NCBI RefSeq assembly: GCF_008386565.1
Contig: NZ_VUKA01000013.1
Coordinates: 19,164-83,163 of the forward strand
From: Teichococcus oryzae
GTDB taxonomy: Bacteria; Pseudomonadota; Alphaproteobacteria; Acetobacterales; Acetobacteraceae
Direction: 5' to 3'
Length of the DNA stretch: 64,000 nt
The position numbers and the translations under genes are program-made. Shown in pieces: positions 52,101 through 59,250 of this stretch (the stretch's first letter is position 1; each line of letters starts with the position of its first letter). The notes below the pieces were generated by a model. It did no database searches. It was not told where the DNA came from and saw only the letters and a program-made list of their open reading frames with translations.

Positions 52101-52213
52101 GGCAGGGACGAGACCGGCAACCGCAGATAGCCGAAGATCCCCGCCAGCAGCACCGCGACCGACAGCAGCGTGGTGGCGACCGGACGGCTGATAAAGGGTG
52201 CGGCGATGTTCAT
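49106..52213 (-). CDS. RND efflux permease, MdtB/MdtC-like (first subunit)
   Basis: 1035 residues from the ATG at 52213, which overlaps the adaptor stop (ATGA at 52210-52213); an in-frame extension into the adaptor gene is rejected. Begins 'MNIAAPFISRPVATTLLSVA' and has 'GFVVDDAIVMIENIVRL' in the fourth helix. Predicted to pump hydrophobic or amphipathic compounds with proton exchange, with the other RND subunit, the adaptor and the outer-membrane channel encoded beside it. Confidence 0.92.
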   Translation of the reverse strand: MNIAAPFISRPVATTLLSVAVLLAGIFGYLRLPVSSLPEVDFPTIEVTTQLPGASPDTAAVLISAPLERQFAQIAGLQVMSSVSGPGVSRITLQFRLDKSLDEASQDVQAALDAARGTLPSTLPYPPVYSKVNPADPPVVTLALTSDTLPIMRLSDTADTLLAQKLSQATGVGRVTVQGNMRPAIRLRVDPLRLAAYGIGLETVRTAVTTANQNSPKGSLDGARQASSILANDQITSAAEFADIIIAWQNGAPVRLRDVGEAVEALENERNGAWLNGRPAVLIDVQRQPGANIVQTVEGIRALLPELQRAIPAGAQLTVVSDRTETIRASVHEVQFTLVLSVALVVGVIYLFLGSGRATLVPAVSLPLSIIGTFGIMAVMGYSLDNLSLMALTIATGFVVDDAIVMIENIVRLIEKGVKPLAAAYEGARQIAFTIVSLTLSLIAVFIPLLFMEGVVGRLFREFAETLTAAVLVSMVVSLTLTPMMCAFVLRPEHRPSWVARGFESGFERLRLLYGRALAVTMRHQALTLIAATATVALTAWLYVIMPKGFLPLQDTGLITITTETPQDSSFARSAEIQQQVMEVVRADPAVAAVTAVAGAGALNPAQNTGRITAVLRPRDERDLDAQGVIARMKPRLDSIPGVIAYPQAVQDIQISPRISTTQYQYTLTDSDAATLSRWAPEVVARLRQVPGLRDVATDQREDGVRLAIQVDRDRAARLGVSMQAVDNVLYNAFGQRQISTIYGQSNQYRVVLEVSDRLRTDPTAIGQLRVAGTDNAQVPLAEIASFTRTRAPLLVTRENQFPAVTVSFNLAEGVSLGEAVDRIRAVEREIGLPDSVTGRFAGDAAEFASSLQGQPWLILAAVVVIYIVLGVLYESFIHPITILSTLPSAGIGALLALELWGLDLSVVGLIGIILLMGIVKKNAIMMIDFALEAQRDRDLAPREAIVEAALLRFRPIIMTTAAALLGALPLVLQSGTGAELRLPLGVSIVGGLLLSQLVTLFTTPAIYLALEAVSGTLRRWWHRGPVGDHPAAAE

Positions 52214-53475
52214 GGCGTGACTTCCGCCGCCTGCCGGCGCCGCCCCTGGCGCGGCGGCGCATCGGCCGGCGGCGTTCCCGTGCCGGCGCCGTTCGACAGG
52301 GCGATGGCGCTGCCGGGGTTCAGCCGCAGCGCGCCCGAGGTCACCACCTGCTCGCCGGGCCGCAGCCCTTCCCGCACCGCGGCCTCGTTCTGGGTGACGG
52401 CGCCCAGCACCAGCGGGCGCTGCTCCACCGTGTTGTCCGCCCTGGCGACAAAGGCGAAAGCGCCGTTCGGCCCCTGCTGTACCGCCACCAGCGGCACCAC
52501 GGTCGCATCCGGCACGGTTTCGATGCCGATGCGCAAGCTGACAAAGGCGCCAGGCCACAGGCGGGTGTTCTCGTTCGGGAACACTGCCTTCACCTTCACC
52601 GTGCCGGTGGCCTGGTCCACCTGGTTGTCCACCGTCAGCACCGTGCCGCGTTCCGGCGCCTCGTTCTGCGTAAGCGGCTGGTTCGGCGTGCCGCCGCTGG
52701 CGGGCACCGTTTCCACCGGCACCGGGCCGGCTGCCATGGCGCGCATCAGCCGCGGCAGCTCGCCCTGCGGAATGGTGAAGCTGACCGCGATGGGCCGCAT
52801 CTGGGTGATGGTGACGATGCCCGTTGCATCCCCCGAGGACACGAGATTGCCGGCATCGACCTGCCGCAGCCCGACCCGCCCATCGATCGGCGCGCGGATG
52901 GTGGTGTAGTCGAGCTGCGCCTGCGCCGTGTCGATCGCCGCCTGATCCTGCGCCACCTGCGCCTCGAACATCGCCACCTGGGCACGCTGGGTGTCCACCT
53001 GCTGCCGCGTCACGCCGCTGGCGGCCAGAAGGCCCTGGTAGCGGCGGAGGTCGGCGCGGGCATTCTCCAGCTGCGCCAGGTCGTAGTTCTTCTTGCCCAC
53101 CGCCTGGGCCAGGGCGGCGGCATAGGTGCGGTCATCGATGCGGGCCAGGATCTCGCCGGCCTTCACCTCCTGCCCCTCGCGGAACAGCACCTCGGTCAGG
53201 GTGCCGGAAACCTGGGAACGGACGGTGATGTTGTTCAGCGCCTGCACCGTCCCCAGCGCGTCCAGCATCAGGCGCAGGTCGCGGCGCTCGGCGGCCGCCA
53301 CAGTGACCGGCACGGGGACGCCATTGCCGGGGCCGCCGCGCCGCCCGCCCGGCACGGTCTGCACCGTGCTGAGATCGGCGGGGTTCGCGGCCTGGCGCGC
53401 CTGCCAGAAATAATAGCCCGCCCCGGCACCGGTCAGGACCACCAGGGAAAGCAGCAGAAAGCGGGAGCGGGCCAT
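52210..53475 (-). CDS. RND efflux periplasmic adaptor (MdtA-like)
   Basis: 421 residues: N-terminal anchor (about 1-22), 'VPVPVTVAAAERRDLRLMLD', lipoyl half 'ITVRSQVSGTLTEVLFREGQ', a helical hairpin (about 110-180), second lipoyl half 'TTIRAPIDGRVGLRQVDAGN', a beta-barrel, and a basic Pro-rich C-tail. It couples the RND pair to the outer-membrane factor. Eighteen bases after the channel gene. Confidence 0.93.
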   Translation of the reverse strand: MARSRFLLLSLVVLTGAGAGYYFWQARQAANPADLSTVQTVPGGRRGGPGNGVPVPVTVAAAERRDLRLMLDALGTVQALNNITVRSQVSGTLTEVLFREGQEVKAGEILARIDDRTYAAALAQAVGKKNYDLAQLENARADLRRYQGLLAASGVTRQQVDTQRAQVAMFEAQVAQDQAAIDTAQAQLDYTTIRAPIDGRVGLRQVDAGNLVSSGDATGIVTITQMRPIAVSFTIPQGELPRLMRAMAAGPVPVETVPASGGTPNQPLTQNEAPERGTVLTVDNQVDQATGTVKVKAVFPNENTRLWPGAFVSLRIGIETVPDATVVPLVAVQQGPNGAFAFVARADNTVEQRPLVLGAVTQNEAAVREGLRPGEQVVTSGALRLNPGSAIALSNGAGTGTPPADAPPRQGRRRQAAEVTP

Positions 53476-53493
53476 GGGTCGGTGATATCCGTG

Positions 53494-54906
53494 TCAGATG
53501 GACTGCCAGCCGCCGCCCAGCGCGCGGAACAGCGCGACGGCGGCCCGCAGCCGGGCGAGCCGCGCCTGGACCAGGCTGACGCGGGCGGAGAACAGGGTCT
53601 GCTGCGTGTTCAGCAGGGTGATCACGTTGATGGTGCCGGCGCGCAGCTGCGCCTCGGCGATGTCATAGGCGCGGGCCGCGCGCGAGAGTGCCTCGGCGCG
53701 CAGGCCTTCCCCCTCGGTGCTTTCGCGCAGGGCGACCAGCGCGTCCTCGGTGTCGGACAGGGCCTGGACGATGGCGCGGCGGTATTCCACCAGCAATTCC
53801 TCCGCCTGGGCCTGGCTCAGCGATACCTGGCCGCGCAGCGCCCCGCCATCAAAGATGGTCTGCGCCAGCCCGCCGACCAGGGAGAAGAATTGCGCTTCCG
53901 GCCGCAGGATCGTGTTCAGCGCGGCGGATTGAAAGCCGCCGGACAGGCTGAGGCTGATCGTGGGCAGCAGCGCCGCCCGGGCCGCGGCCACATCGGCATT
54001 GGCGGCGGCGAGGTTTGCCTCGGCGGCCAGCACATCGGGGCGGCGGGCCAGCAGGTCCGAGGGCTGGCCGGGCGCGGCGGCCGGCACGCGCAGGCCGTCG
54101 AAGCGGCCGGTGGCCACGGTCAGGGTGGCGGGCGGCTGGCCGGTCAGCAGGGCCAGGGCATTCACCCCCTGCTCGGCTGTCTGCCGCAGGGCGGGGATGG
54201 CGGCCTGCTGCTGCGCCACAACCGCCTCCTGCTGCGCCAGGTCGAGCCCCGTGGCGGTGCCGAAATTCACCTGCTGGCGGATGACATTGAGGATGCGCCG
54301 CGCTGCCGCCAGGTTCTCCTTCTGGGCGCGCAATTCCTCGCGTGCCGCCAGCACCTCGAAATAAGTGTTGGCGATGGAGGCCTCGGTGGTCAGCAGCACT
54401 GTGCCCTGGTCGAAGCGACGGGCGCGGGCATCCTGCGCCGCGGCTTCGCGCAGATTGCGGTTGCGGCCCCAGAAATCGACCTCATAGCTGGCCGAGAGGG
54501 TGGCGTCATAGCTGGTGGAGTTACGGTCCCGATTGAAATTGCTGCCAGCGGTCGAGCGGCTCTGCGTCACCCCGGCATCCAGCCCGGCATTGGGCAGCAG
54601 CGTGGCACCGGCGATGCGCAGCTGCGCATCCGCCTGCCGCACGCGCGCGGCGGCGGCGGCGAGGTCGAAATTGCCGGCCATCGCCGCCTGCATCAGCCGG
54701 TCCAGCTCCGGCGCGTTGAAGCCGCGCCACCAATCAGGGTCCGGCCATTGCGGCTCGGCGGCGAGGGCGGCATTGCGGAAGGCGGCGCCCGGCTCCAGCC
54801 CCGACATCACTGGCGCCGCTCTGGGTCCGCAGGCCGCCAGCGAGCCGGCCAGGGCCATCAGCAGCAATGCGCGCCCGGCGCCGCGGCGTTCCATTCCCAA
54901 GATCAT
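53494..54906 (-). CDS. RND efflux outer-membrane lipoprotein channel (NodT/OprM family)
   Basis: 470 residues from the ATG at 54906 (ATG 54894 possible). Lipoprotein signal with lipobox 'LAGSLAAC' near residue 30, then two outer-membrane-efflux repeats: 'WWRGFNAPELDRLMQAAMAG' and, in the second half, 'LARRPDVLAAEANLAAANAD'. It supplies the exit duct for the RND pump; it might also serve the type I exporter, which lacks its own channel here. Four bases after the sensor-like gene. Confidence 0.92.
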   Translation of the reverse strand: MILGMERRGAGRALLLMALAGSLAACGPRAAPVMSGLEPGAAFRNAALAAEPQWPDPDWWRGFNAPELDRLMQAAMAGNFDLAAAAARVRQADAQLRIAGATLLPNAGLDAGVTQSRSTAGSNFNRDRNSTSYDATLSASYEVDFWGRNRNLREAAAQDARARRFDQGTVLLTTEASIANTYFEVLAAREELRAQKENLAAARRILNVIRQQVNFGTATGLDLAQQEAVVAQQQAAIPALRQTAEQGVNALALLTGQPPATLTVATGRFDGLRVPAAAPGQPSDLLARRPDVLAAEANLAAANADVAAARAALLPTISLSLSGGFQSAALNTILRPEAQFFSLVGGLAQTIFDGGALRGQVSLSQAQAEELLVEYRRAIVQALSDTEDALVALRESTEGEGLRAEALSRAARAYDIAEAQLRAGTINVITLLNTQQTLFSARVSLVQARLARLRAAVALFRALGGGWQSI

Positions 54907-54910
54907 TCTC

Positions 54911-55372
54911 TCAATCCCGCCCGCGCTTGCCGCCATGCCGGTCGCCGCGCGCCATGTCCTGCGCGACCTGTTGCCGCCCTTCCGGCGAGATGGCGGCAAG
55001 CCCTTCCGCCAGGCTGTTCTCGTAAAGCTCACCGAACTCGGCCCAACGGGCGCGGGATTCCGCCATGGCGGCGCGCAGCCGCGCCGGATCAAAGGGCTGC
55101 TGCGCCAGCGCCGCCTGGACGGCGGCGAAGCCACCGCGCAGCCGGGCCTGGGCCGCTTCATGGTGGAGGCGGCCGGCCTGCATGGCGCGGCGGAAAACCT
55201 CCTGGTCCGCCTCGGGCAGAATGCGCTCGATGCGCGCCTGAAGGCGGCCGGGGCTGGGCGGCGGCCGGTCAGGCTGCCACCACAGCAAACCGGCCAGAAC
55301 GAGATTCAAGGCCAGGGAAGCGCCCAGCGCTCCCTTCAGCAGCATGGGCTTCAGCCAGATCGGCCACATCAT
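54911..55372 (-). CDS. Periplasmic heavy-metal-sensor-like protein (CnrX/Metal_resist type)
   Basis: 153 residues: an N-terminal membrane anchor (about 12-32) and a periplasmic helical domain of the CnrX/Metal_resist kind, with 'EVFRRAMQAGRLHHEAAQAR' and 'AVQAALAQQPFDPARLRAAM' helices. In CnrYXH such a protein binds metal and releases the anti-sigma factor. Here possible ligands are the His pair at about 69-70 and a His near the C-terminus, fewer than in CnrX. Overlaps the anti-sigma gene by ATGA. Confidence 0.72.
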   Translation of the reverse strand: MMWPIWLKPMLLKGALGASLALNLVLAGLLWWQPDRPPPSPGRLQARIERILPEADQEVFRRAMQAGRLHHEAAQARLRGGFAAVQAALAQQPFDPARLRAAMAESRARWAEFGELYENSLAEGLAAISPEGRQQVAQDMARGDRHGGKRGRD

Positions 55373-55782
55373 GGCCGGGCCTCCATCATCGCCATCAGGC
55401 GCGGCGCGCCGAGGAACTCATCCGGCTCGGGTATCCCCGGGCGGCTCAGCCACACCCCGCACAGCATCAGCGTCACCAGCGCCCCCGCCCCGAAAGGCGC
55501 GAAGGGGCGCAGCCAGCGCAGCAGGGCAGGCTCCGCCCTGGGCAGGGGCTCTCGTGCCATGGCCCGCGCCAGCCTGCCCCGCATCCGCGCCAGCGCCGCC
55601 GGATCGGGCTCCGGCAGGCTGTCGCGCAGCGCTGCATCCAGCGCGGCCGCGGCGTCATGTGCCGCCCGCATCTCGGCCGAGCGTTCCAGCAAGGCCAGAG
55701 CCGCCGCGCGCTCCGCTTCCGGCCAGCGTGCCGGATCGGCGCCATGGGTGTCGAGCAGCCGGATGAAACGGCCGGGCTTCAT
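55369..55782 (-). CDS. Probable membrane anti-sigma factor
   Basis: 137 residues: a soluble N-terminal helical part of about 90 residues rich in Ala/Arg/Glu, one membrane segment (about 97-113), and a short periplasmic end. This topology, with ATGA overlaps to the sigma factor upstream and the sensor-like gene downstream, is that of CnrY-like anti-sigma factors. There is no zinc-binding HxxxCxxC motif. The assignment rests on topology and context. Confidence 0.6.
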   Translation of the reverse strand: MKPGRFIRLLDTHGADPARWPEAERAAALALLERSAEMRAAHDAAAALDAALRDSLPEPDPAALARMRGRLARAMAREPLPRAEPALLRWLRPFAPFGAGALVTLMLCGVWLSRPGIPEPDEFLGAPRLMAMMEARP

Positions 55783-56417
55783 GAGGATGCTCCGCGCAAA
55801 CGAACGAACAGGAATTGCCGGGCGCGGCGCAACAGCCCTTCCAGTGCCCGTGGGGAAACCGACAATGCCGCCGCCGCCTCGGCGCCGCTCAATCCCTGGT
55901 CATAGGAAAGGGCCAGGGCGGCACGCTGGCGCGGCGGCAGCTCGGCCAGGGCGGCAGCCAGCAGCGTCTGGCGCTGCCGCTCCACGAGCCGGGCTTCCGG
56001 GTCGGGAGCCGGGTCTTCCGGGTTCTGCGCCCCATCCAGCAGATGGGCGGCCGGGCGCCGCATCCGGTCGATCGCCAGGTTGGCGGTGATGCGATACAGC
56101 CAGGTGCCCAGCTGCGCCCGCCCCGGATCGAAGCGGGCGGCATGGCGCCACAGCCGCAGCATGGCCTCCTGAACCACTTCCTCCGCCTCGGCAGGCTGGC
56201 CGGTGATGCGCAACGCCACGCGGTAGAGCACCGGCAGGTGCCGCCCCGCCAGCTGGTCGAAGGCCCGCCGGTCGCCGGCGGCGGCCCAGCCCAGCAATGT
56301 TGCGTCATCCGCCGCGGGCAGGTCGCGCAACAGCCGCGTTCCGGCATCCTTGGGGAGGGGCCGCTCGGTGATGGGGGCCTCCCAGGGAAGAGGAGGAAAG
56401 GGCAGGGCGTCCGGCAT
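55779..56417 (-). CDS. ECF-type RNA polymerase sigma factor
   Basis: 212 residues from the ATG at 56417. Region 2 (about 50-120) includes 'LPVLYRVALRITGQPAEAEE' and 'LGTWLYRITANLAIDRMRR'; region 4 (about 145-200) includes 'AELPPRQRAALALSYDQGLS' and 'ALSVSPRALEGLLRRAR'. First gene of the sigma, anti-sigma, sensor and RND operon, so it probably drives its own operon. A TTG start at 56450 would include a hairpin (TTGTCCG/CGGACAA, 56428-56450) that more likely belongs to the leader. Confidence 0.9.
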   Translation of the reverse strand: MPDALPFPPLPWEAPITERPLPKDAGTRLLRDLPAADDATLLGWAAAGDRRAFDQLAGRHLPVLYRVALRITGQPAEAEEVVQEAMLRLWRHAARFDPGRAQLGTWLYRITANLAIDRMRRPAAHLLDGAQNPEDPAPDPEARLVERQRQTLLAAALAELPPRQRAALALSYDQGLSGAEAAAALSVSPRALEGLLRRARQFLFVRLRGASS

Positions 56418-56540
56418 GGCTCTCGCTTTGTCCGGTCCTGATACGGACAAGACAGCGCCAACCCATGAACAAACGCCCTGGTTTTTTGTGGCGAAGCGTT
56501 TCCGCCTGTTACGGGATCGCGCCGTCCGGCGCCAGCGCCG

Positions 56541-57860
56541 TCATGCGACGCTGGCCACCGGCACATGCCGCTTGCGCGACACCTCCCGCAACATCATCAG
56601 CATCGACCAGAAATAACCGAAGGCCTCATAAGCGTAGACCACGGCATAGCCGGCGATGAACTGCTCGATGGTCCAGTTCTGCAGCCCGGACACCAGGGCC
56701 AGAACCAGCATCAGACCAAAGGTGGTGGAGGCGCGGCGGGCCAGCACCGCCAGCCGCCCGATGCCCGCCAGCACCGCGCCGCTCACCGTCTGCACCATCA
56801 TCAGGAACAGCATCACGCAGATGGTCAGCCGGATGGAGGGCGTCACCACATCCGGATTGCCGAGCAGGATGCCGAAGAAGCGGTCGCCGAACAGGCCGAT
56901 GATGCCGATGGCGCCGATCATTGGCACGGCGGCCAGGGCGAAGGCCACCAGCATCATCTTGCGCAGCATCGGCACGTTGCCGGCATGAAAGGCGCGGGTC
57001 TGGTGCGGCAGCACCGTCTCGGTGACGGTCAGGTAGGCGGTCGTGGCGAAGCGCGTCACCTTGTAGAACATGTCGAAGGCGACCAGCGCCAGCGCATCCC
57101 GGTGTGTCAGCGGGATGACGTAGTAGGGATAGATGTAGATCAGGAATTCCGACATCGACAGCACCGCCGAGGCAGTGATGCCCCTCAGATCGGCGCGCAG
57201 CACGGCGAAGCCCTCGCGGATGCGGGCGCCGGTCAGGATGTCGAGCCGCTTGCGCGCCATCACGAACAGCACGGCCAGCGCCGCCAGCCACAGCAGCACG
57301 AAGCACACCGCATAGGCCATCAGCGGCAGGCCGATCACCAGCGCCGCGGTCAGCGCCAGCAGCAGGGTGCGGCGGACGCAATCGATCGCCTCGGTCAGCA
57401 CGTAGTAGTCGAAGGCGTTGGCGGTCAGCCGCAGGATCATCCAGGGCAGCGGCAGCACCGAGCCGGCGAACAGCAGCAGATAGATGGCATGATACTGCGC
57501 GACGCCGAGGCCGAGCCCCCACACCATCACGCCAAACACCACCGTCGCCAACACGGCGATTGCCGCATAGGAGGCAAGGGCGGCTGCCACGGCATTGCCC
57601 AGCGCCTGGCGGGAGCCGTTCTCGGGGTGCAGGAAGTTCTGCCGCAACTGGCCGAACAGCCGGATGGAGATGCCCAGATCCGCCTGCAGCACCAGCGAGG
57701 CGAAGGCGATCACGGTTGCGAAGAAGGCGTAGCTTTCCAGGCCAACGATGCGCACCAGCGCATAGGCCAGCAGGAAGCTCCAGACCGAGGCGAGGGCAGT
57801 GTTGCTCGCCTTCAGCAGAAAGAAGACCGCGGACTTCCTGGCCGCCTTGTTGCCCAGCAT
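56541..57860 (-). CDS. Polysaccharide flippase-like membrane protein (Wzx/MATE-like)
   Basis: 439 residues from the ATG at 57860 (AGAGGGGG upstream). About twelve hydrophobic segments, beginning 'FFLLKASNTALASVWSFLLA', with the layout of Wzx/RfbX O-antigen and polysaccharide flippases of the MOP superfamily. It would move lipid-linked repeat units across the inner membrane for the Wzy/Wzz system to the right. Separated from the glycosyltransferase by 195 bases holding a CTAG palindrome. Confidence 0.82.
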   Translation of the reverse strand: MLGNKAARKSAVFFLLKASNTALASVWSFLLAYALVRIVGLESYAFFATVIAFASLVLQADLGISIRLFGQLRQNFLHPENGSRQALGNAVAAALASYAAIAVLATVVFGVMVWGLGLGVAQYHAIYLLLFAGSVLPLPWMILRLTANAFDYYVLTEAIDCVRRTLLLALTAALVIGLPLMAYAVCFVLLWLAALAVLFVMARKRLDILTGARIREGFAVLRADLRGITASAVLSMSEFLIYIYPYYVIPLTHRDALALVAFDMFYKVTRFATTAYLTVTETVLPHQTRAFHAGNVPMLRKMMLVAFALAAVPMIGAIGIIGLFGDRFFGILLGNPDVVTPSIRLTICVMLFLMMVQTVSGAVLAGIGRLAVLARRASTTFGLMLVLALVSGLQNWTIEQFIAGYAVVYAYEAFGYFWSMLMMLREVSRKRHVPVASVA

Positions 57861-58032
57861 CAGTGGCGCCCCCTCTGGTGAAGGGGTCCTGGCCGGGGTG
57901 GGGCGGGAAGGGGCGGGATTGGTCGTTGCATGGCGGTGGTGCGGGAACCCTGCTGCGGCGCGGAAACAAAGGCGCCTTGCCAAAAATCATGGCGACGGAG
58001 GGCCGCCGAAGCCCACCCGCCATACCAGAAAT

Positions 58033-58056
58033 ATCTAGCTAGCTAGATAGCTTTCT
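58033..58056. repeat. CTAG-rich palindromic site between flippase and glycosyltransferase genes
   Basis: ATCTAGCTAGCTAGAT (58033-58048) is a perfect palindrome, followed by AGCTTTCT; the 14-mer CTAGATAGCTTTCT (58043-58056) is identical to 46001-46014. As at 46 kb, it immediately follows the stop codon of a leftward gene. Confidence 0.75.
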
Positions 58057-59250
58057 CATACGGCTGTCCCGACAGCCGCATAAGGCGCTTCCACGCCCGG
58101 CCGCAGCGCGCCCCGGCGTTCCTGGATGGCATCGCACAGCAGCCGCCCCCGGTCGCGCCAGTCGAAAGCATGCTCGGCGGCGATGAAGGCCCGCTGCTGC
58201 TGCAGGTTCAGCGCCGCCGGATCGTCGATACGCTTCAGAACCGCCTGCAACAGGCCCGGCATCTCCGGCTCCAGCAGCATCTCGGCCTGGACGCTGTCCG
58301 GCAGGCCGCTGGCGCAGACCGTCAGCCCGGCCACGGGGACGCGGTTGAACACATATTCCAGCAGTTTCATCTTGAAGCCGCCGCCGATCGGCTCGGCCAC
58401 CACCGCCATGCGGGCGGCGGCCAGATGCGGTGCCGGATCATCGACAAAGCCGGTGAAACGCGCCGCCTTGTAGCGGCCTTCGAGCGTGCGGCGGAAATCC
58501 GCCGGCATGTCGCCGACCACGCGGATCTCGACCCCGGCCCTGGCCATCACCGGATCGGCCTGATCGAGGAATATCTTCAGATTCGCCTGCTTGGCCGACC
58601 AGCGATAGGAGCCGAACAGCACCACGGCGCGGGGCGTTTCCGGACCGATGGTCCGCTCGGCGACACGGACGCCATCATAGCCCGGCACCAGCGGCAGCAT
58701 CGGCACGCCCGGCGCATTGGCGCCAAACAGTTCCGCATCATGCTGCGTGATGGTGGTGACGAGGTCGCTGTTGCGGGCGATCCAGCGCTCGAACCAGCGG
58801 GTCTTGAGGTAGTTCTGGCCGAGATAAAGCCGCTTGCCGACCGAGGCTGTGTTGTCGCGCCACTGCATGCCGGTGACGCTTTCCTCATGGTCATGGGTGA
58901 TGAACACAAAGACCGGGTCGCCCTGGAAGATCTCCTTCTGCCGCAGCACCCAGCCCATGCCGTACTGGTCCACCACCACCGCATCCCAGGGGCCTTGCGC
59001 CGCCAGTTCCTTCAGCGTGGCATGGTAGGCGGGCGTCTCGTGCCGGGCGGCCACCAGCGGCATCGGGCTGGCCAGGCCGGCCAGCCGGCCCCGCGGCGCG
59101 CCAGGCACGGTGTGCCAGGTGATGCCGGGCATGGGCTGCGGCGGCACCTCGGCGGCATATCCCACAAAGGTGATATCGGCGCCGGCACCGGCCAGGGCGC
59201 CGGCCAGCTTGAAAAAAATGGGTGCGGGCGAGCCAAAGGCAGCGGGTCAT
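58056..59250 (-). CDS. Glycosyltransferase family 4, with an apparent frameshift near its start
   Basis: The open part (from 59165 leftward, 369 codons) lacks the usual N-terminal strand. The natural start is the ATG at 59250, which overlaps the GMC gene stop (ATGA), giving 'MTRCLWLARTHFF'; the frame is then broken in a run of seven T on the coding strand (59212-59218). With six T it would continue as 'KLAGALAGAGADITFVGYAA', a sensible GT-B N-terminus, for 397 residues in total. Later motifs: 'VVLFGSYRWSAKQANLKIFL', 'ARFTGFVDDPAPHLAAARMA' and 'EPIGGGFKMKLLEYVFNRVP'. Sequencing error, slippage or a real inactivating mutation are all possible. Confidence 0.75.

Noticed and set aside
52198-55905. 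Rightward open frame of about 1235 codons
   Set aside because: Antisense to adaptor, channel, sensor and anti-sigma genes; low-complexity translation.
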